Below, one piece after another: positions 61,099-64,000 of a stretch of 64,000 nucleotides of DNA. The notes beneath the pieces were generated by a model. That model had not been told where the DNA came from. It saw only the letters and a program-made list of their open reading frames with translations, and did no database searches. Position numbers and translations under genes: made by a program. This DNA is from Dermatophilaceae bacterium Sec6.4 (GTDB taxonomy: Bacteria > Actinomycetota > Actinomycetes > Actinomycetales > Dermatophilaceae), in assembly GCA_039636865.1 (NCBI GenBank), contig CP144172.1, forward strand, positions 3,286,001-3,350,000, read 5' to 3'. Within the stretch, counting starts at the first letter, position 1; every line of letters begins with the position of its first letter.

Positions 61099-62232
61099 AT
61101 GTGGGCAGTGCTCGGGGTCGTCGGCGCGCTGACGGTCATCAGCGGGGTCCTGCCTGCATCTGTCGCATCACAGGTCGCACTGGTGCGTGGCGGGCCGATC
61201 ATGGCATTCCTGGTGGCGATCACGGTGCTCGCGGAACTCGCCGACCGCGCCGGAGTCTTCGATGCGGCGGCCGGGGTGTGCGCACGCGCCGCACGGGGTT
61301 CCACCCGCGGTCTCTTCCTGCTCATCGCGGCGCTCGGAACGCTCACCACCATCGGTATGAGCCTGGACACGACGGCCGTGCTGCTGACGCCCGTCGTACT
61401 GGCAGTGGCTACCCGCCTGGGCCTGGCACCCCTGCCGTTCGCCTTCCTCGCCGTCTGGATTGCCAACACCGCCAGCCTGCTGCTGCCGGTATCGAACCTG
61501 ACGAACCTGCTCGCCGTCCAACATCTGCAACTCTCGACGCTGGCGTTCGCCGCCCGGATGAGCCTGCCGGAAATAGTGGCGGTCACAATCACTGTCGGGT
61601 ATCTGGCCGTTGTGTTCCGTCGCGACCTCACCGGACGGTACGAGCTGCCCGAGCCCGCGGCCGTACAGGACCGCGCATTGTTCCGGATCTGCACTGCAGC
61701 GTGCGTGGCCCTTGCTCCAGCGGTACTTGTCGGTGTCCAACCGTGGGTTGCCGCGACCGTGTGTGCAGCGGTCAGCGCCGCGGCGTTCTGGTGGCGTCGC
61801 GGCGCCTCGCTGACGTGGTCGCTCATTCCGTGGCGGATTGTCATCTTCACCGAGGGACTGTTCCTGATCGTCACCACGCTCGCCCGGCACGGCGGCACCA
61901 CCGTGCTGGCACATCTCGTCGGTCACTCGGCCCTCGCGACCACCTTCGTGGCCGCAGGACTCGGCAACGTCGTCAACAACCTGCCCGCCTACCTCGCCGT
62001 CGAACCGGTGACCTCGACCGCTCACCCGACGCAGCTGCTCGCCGCCCTCCTGGGCACCAACGCCGGCCCCCTTGTTCTCGTCTGGGGCTCGCTGGCGACG
62101 TTGCTGTGGCGGGACCGGTGCCGCGCGCGGGGGCTGCACATCTCCGCTGGCCGCTTCGGGCTGATCGGACTCGGCGGCGTGCCTCTTGTGCTCGTCGGCA
62201 CCTGGGCCGCACTGATGATCACCAGCGGGTGA
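61099..62232 (+). CDS. ArsB/NhaD-type ion-transporter superfamily permease
   Basis: 377 residues with about ten hydrophobic helices. Paired hairpin motifs characteristic of the IT superfamily: TTIGMSLDTTAVLLTPVVLAVATRLGL with NTASLLLPVSNLTNLL in the first half, and GLGNVVNNLPAYLAVEPV with LLGTNAGPLV in the second. SLC13/ArsB members move arsenite or organic anions. No arsR or arsC is nearby, so arsenite export is unproven. No clear ribosome-binding site precedes ATG 61099. Confidence 0.85.
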   Translation: MWAVLGVVGALTVISGVLPASVASQVALVRGGPIMAFLVAITVLAELADRAGVFDAAAGVCARAARGSTRGLFLLIAALGTLTTIGMSLDTTAVLLTPVVLAVATRLGLAPLPFAFLAVWIANTASLLLPVSNLTNLLAVQHLQLSTLAFAARMSLPEIVAVTITVGYLAVVFRRDLTGRYELPEPAAVQDRALFRICTAACVALAPAVLVGVQPWVAATVCAAVSAAAFWWRRGASLTWSLIPWRIVIFTEGLFLIVTTLARHGGTTVLAHLVGHSALATTFVAAGLGNVVNNLPAYLAVEPVTSTAHPTQLLAALLGTNAGPLVLVWGSLATLLWRDRCRARGLHISAGRFGLIGLGGVPLVLVGTWAALMITSG

Positions 62233-62250
62233 CCGGCTGTTCCCCGAGCA

Positions 62251-62282
62251 ACCCGTTCCCTGAGCCACCCGTTCCCTGAGTC
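62251..62282. repeat. 16-bp tandem repeat between genes
   Basis: ACCCGTTCCCTGAGYC occurs at 62251 and 62267 with one difference. A third partial copy follows at 62283 and a degenerate one precedes. It lies in the 73-base gap before the Nudix gene. Confidence 0.8.
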
Positions 62283-62305
62283 ACCCGCTCGCTAGGCTGC
62301 CCGCG

Positions 62306-62791
62306 ATGAGTGAGGACGATAGGACCACCTTCGTACCTGTGTGCGTGATGCTGGTGCGCCGAGCCGATGACCACGTGCTGCTGGGTGAGAAACTCACGGG
62401 CTTCGGCGCGGGTCAGGTCGTCGCCCCCGGAGGGCATCTCGAGCCGGGCGAGACCGCGCTGGAGGCGGCGGTCCGGGAAACCCACGAAGAGACGGGACTG
62501 ACCGTCGCCGACGTTGAGTGGCGCGCAGCCCTCACCTTCGAGTTCCCGACCCGACCCGCATGGAATCTTGCCGTGCAGGTGTTTTCGACTTCGACGTACG
62601 CCGGTGAGCTGACGGCCACCAGCGAGTTGGACCCGTGGTGGTGCCCGGTGACCGAGCTGCCGCTGGAGCGCATGTGGGACGACGACCGCTACTGGCTGGC
62701 GCGGGTGCTGTCCGGCGAGCGGCTGCGCGGCCGTTTCGTCTACGGAACCGACAACACGACCGTCGCCGCTGCAGATCTGAACCCCGCCTGA
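62306..62791 (+). CDS. Nudix hydrolase, MutT/8-oxo-dGTP diphosphatase type
   Basis: 161 residues. Nudix box GGHLEPGETALEAAVRETHE followed by ETGLTV. The N-terminal VCVMLVRRADDHVLLGEKLTGFGAGQVVAPGG resembles MTH1-like members, which sanitise oxidised purine nucleotides. C-terminal ELDPWWCPVTELPLERMWDDDRYWLARVLSGE is typical. Substrate specificity unproven. Confidence 0.88.
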   Translation: MSEDDRTTFVPVCVMLVRRADDHVLLGEKLTGFGAGQVVAPGGHLEPGETALEAAVRETHEETGLTVADVEWRAALTFEFPTRPAWNLAVQVFSTSTYAGELTATSELDPWWCPVTELPLERMWDDDRYWLARVLSGERLRGRFVYGTDNTTVAAADLNPA

Positions 62792-62818
62792 CCCACCCAG
62801 GTGGCCGGACCCACCCAG

Positions 62819-63952
62819 TTATCGCGCGAGTTCCAACTCCTGGGCACGGTGATATTCCGCCACGACCGTCTCCACGACCGACGGCCATGCCTGGGTAGGT
62901 CGATGGATGGCGTTGTGCTGGGTGATACGCCGACGCAGATCGTCATCCGTCGCCAACCGCACGATGGCCTCAACCATCCCGAGGTCGTCACCGGCGAGCA
63001 ACCCGTTCACGCCGTGCTCGATGAAGGTCGATACCCCGCTCCGCCGCGGCGCTACTACGGGCAACCCCGTGGTGCGCGCCTCCAGAGCGGCGATTCCGAA
63101 AGCCTCCAAGGTGCCCGGGGAGAGGTAGATGTCGCTGGCCAGATAGCGCTCGCGCAACTGGGCCCTCGACATCCGCCCCGGCAGGCTGATCCAGTCCCCG
63201 GCCCTCAGCTCCTGGACGTGTGCCTGCACCCGTTCGCGCAATTCGCCCTCGCCGAGGATCTCCAGACGTATGTCGCGCTCCGGCACCCGCCGCCGGACCT
63301 CGGCCATCAGATCCAGCAGAGCCAGCGGACGTTTGCGCCGGGCAAGACGCATGGCTGAGACCACCCGCAGCACCCCGTCGTCAGCCCGCTCGTTCGGCCC
63401 GTCGCGCTCCCAGTCAGAAGACTGGATCCCGTTGGGCACCAGATGCACCAGGTATCCCGGCCCGGCCATCCGTTGGACGGGCGCAGCCGCGACCGTCGAC
63501 ACCGCCGACAGGGCCGCACCGCGCGCGCCCCAGCGACGGACGTAACCCGTCGCTCCGATCCAGTGCGCGGATCTCCCGTGCACCGAGTGCCAGGTCACGG
63601 CCGTCGGCAGCCCGATGCCCTGGGTCACCCGCACGCAGTCGAAGGCGAACGGACTGACGATGCCCATATGCGCGTGTCCGACATCGAACCGGCCGGCCTG
63701 CAGCATCCGCCGCAACGCGCGCGGCGCAAAGGGGTTGACCGGAAAATCCTTCGGCAACGTGATGGCCAGGCGGTGCACGGGGATACCGTCCAGCCAGTCG
63801 GTGCCCACCCGTAGCCGCTGCGGACCGACTGTCGCGGTGAAGACTTCGACCTCGTGCCCGGCGGCCTGCAGATGACGCGCCAGGTCGTGCACCTGGACCT
63901 CGATACCCCCCAGACGCGGCAGATAGCAGTCGCTCAGCAGGGCCACCTTCAC
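62819..63952 (-). CDS. Glycosyltransferase family 4
   Basis: 377 residues from GTG 63952. GT-B fold: N-terminal LLSDCYLPRLGGIEVQVHDLARHLQAAGHEV and the C-terminal donor domain with LEILGEGELRERV and SPGTLEAFGIAALEARTTGLPVVA, the E-x7-E motif. Retaining transferase using a nucleotide sugar, perhaps mannosyl or glucosyl lipid synthesis. The first 10 kb contain no partner gene, and the other side lies outside the window. Confidence 0.9.
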   Translation of the reverse strand: MKVALLSDCYLPRLGGIEVQVHDLARHLQAAGHEVEVFTATVGPQRLRVGTDWLDGIPVHRLAITLPKDFPVNPFAPRALRRMLQAGRFDVGHAHMGIVSPFAFDCVRVTQGIGLPTAVTWHSVHGRSAHWIGATGYVRRWGARGAALSAVSTVAAAPVQRMAGPGYLVHLVPNGIQSSDWERDGPNERADDGVLRVVSAMRLARRKRPLALLDLMAEVRRRVPERDIRLEILGEGELRERVQAHVQELRAGDWISLPGRMSRAQLRERYLASDIYLSPGTLEAFGIAALEARTTGLPVVAPRRSGVSTFIEHGVNGLLAGDDLGMVEAIVRLATDDDLRRRITQHNAIHRPTQAWPSVVETVVAEYHRAQELELAR

Positions 63953-64000
63953 GCGCCCCAGGATGACATGCGCCAGACTAGACGGCGATGTCGCACACTC

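Noticed and set aside
61168..62268. 366-codon minus-strand frame opposite the ArsB-like permease
   Set aside because: Gly/Arg/Glu-rich mirror sequence; the plus strand has clear transmembrane hairpins.
1..64000. tRNA, rRNA, insertion sequences, prophage or integrase genes
   Set aside because: Looked for tRNA-like cloverleafs in the gaps and for transposase or integrase motifs in the frames; none seen. Short or diverged RNAs could be missed by eye.

Overview
The window reads as a high-GC actinobacterial chromosome, most likely Micrococcales (the Dermacoccaceae/Intrasporangiaceae area is a guess from gene content). Evidence is the strong G/C third-position bias, many GTG starts and 4-base start/stop overlaps, actinobacterial families (AdnA/AdnB, DUF3107, DUF3117, SigE-RseA-HtrA-TatB, actinobacterial-type DapD, PcrA with the C-terminal Tudor-like domain), and gene order shared with Mycobacterium tuberculosis. 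No rRNA, tRNA, insertion sequence, prophage or CRISPR array was seen.

Layout. (1) 1-14.6 kb is a DNA-repair and housekeeping block matching the Rv3198c-Rv3211 order: uvrD2 (cut by the window edge), nudC, a degenerate kinase-like gene where mycobacteria carry Rv3200c, adnB, adnA, moeZ, a TetR regulator, DUF3107, a ferritin-like protein and a DEAD-box RNA helicase. (2) 14.7-20.9 kb holds a zinc alcohol dehydrogenase, a PHP phosphoesterase/RecB-like nuclease pair, a membrane protein, a lipoprotein, an M24 aminopeptidase and an unknown gene. (3) 20.9-33.3 kb follows the Rv1232c-to-Rv1202 order: MgtE_N/CBS protein, DUF1003, mrp, tatB, htrA, rseA, sigE, O-methyltransferase, DUF3117, tag, DivIVA-like, LOG-family protein and dapE. 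(4) 33.4-46.6 kb is an accessory island between dapE and dapD, which are direct neighbours in M. tuberculosis. It contains a csoR gene with its own operator, a hydroxyproline-type catabolic operon, a GntR regulator, a polar amino acid ABC importer, an AT-rich gene-poor gap and an aldo/keto reductase. (5) 46.7-55.1 kb has dapD, a membrane-anchored lysozyme-like protein, sucD, sucC, a B12-binding protein, an M23 peptidase and pcrA, matching Rv0949-Rv0952 order apart from the B12 gene. (6) 55.1-64 kb is a second accessory segment: an atypical NRAMP-family transporter, a DtxR/IdeR-like box, then a tightly overlapping ATP-grasp ligase / aspartate racemase / GNAT / serine hydrolase operon, followed by DedA, an ArsB-like permease, a Nudix hydrolase and a GT4 glycosyltransferase.

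How genes work together. The hydroxyproline island has every expected step: uptake (ABC importer), 4-hydroxyproline 2-epimerase, a three-subunit FAD/2Fe-2S D-hydroxyproline dehydrogenase, a DapA-family deaminase, and 2-oxoglutarate semialdehyde dehydrogenase. An ornithine-cyclodeaminase-family gene suggests a side branch. The ATP-grasp/racemase pair resembles the Enterococcus D-aspartate ligase and aspartate racemase that build a D-Asp peptidoglycan cross-bridge, so segment 6 may be a cell-wall module next to a metal-responsive element. Four UvrD-like helicases (UvrD2, AdnA, AdnB, PcrA) and three PD-(D/E)XK nuclease domains (AdnA, AdnB, the RecB-like protein) make the window rich in DNA-end processing.
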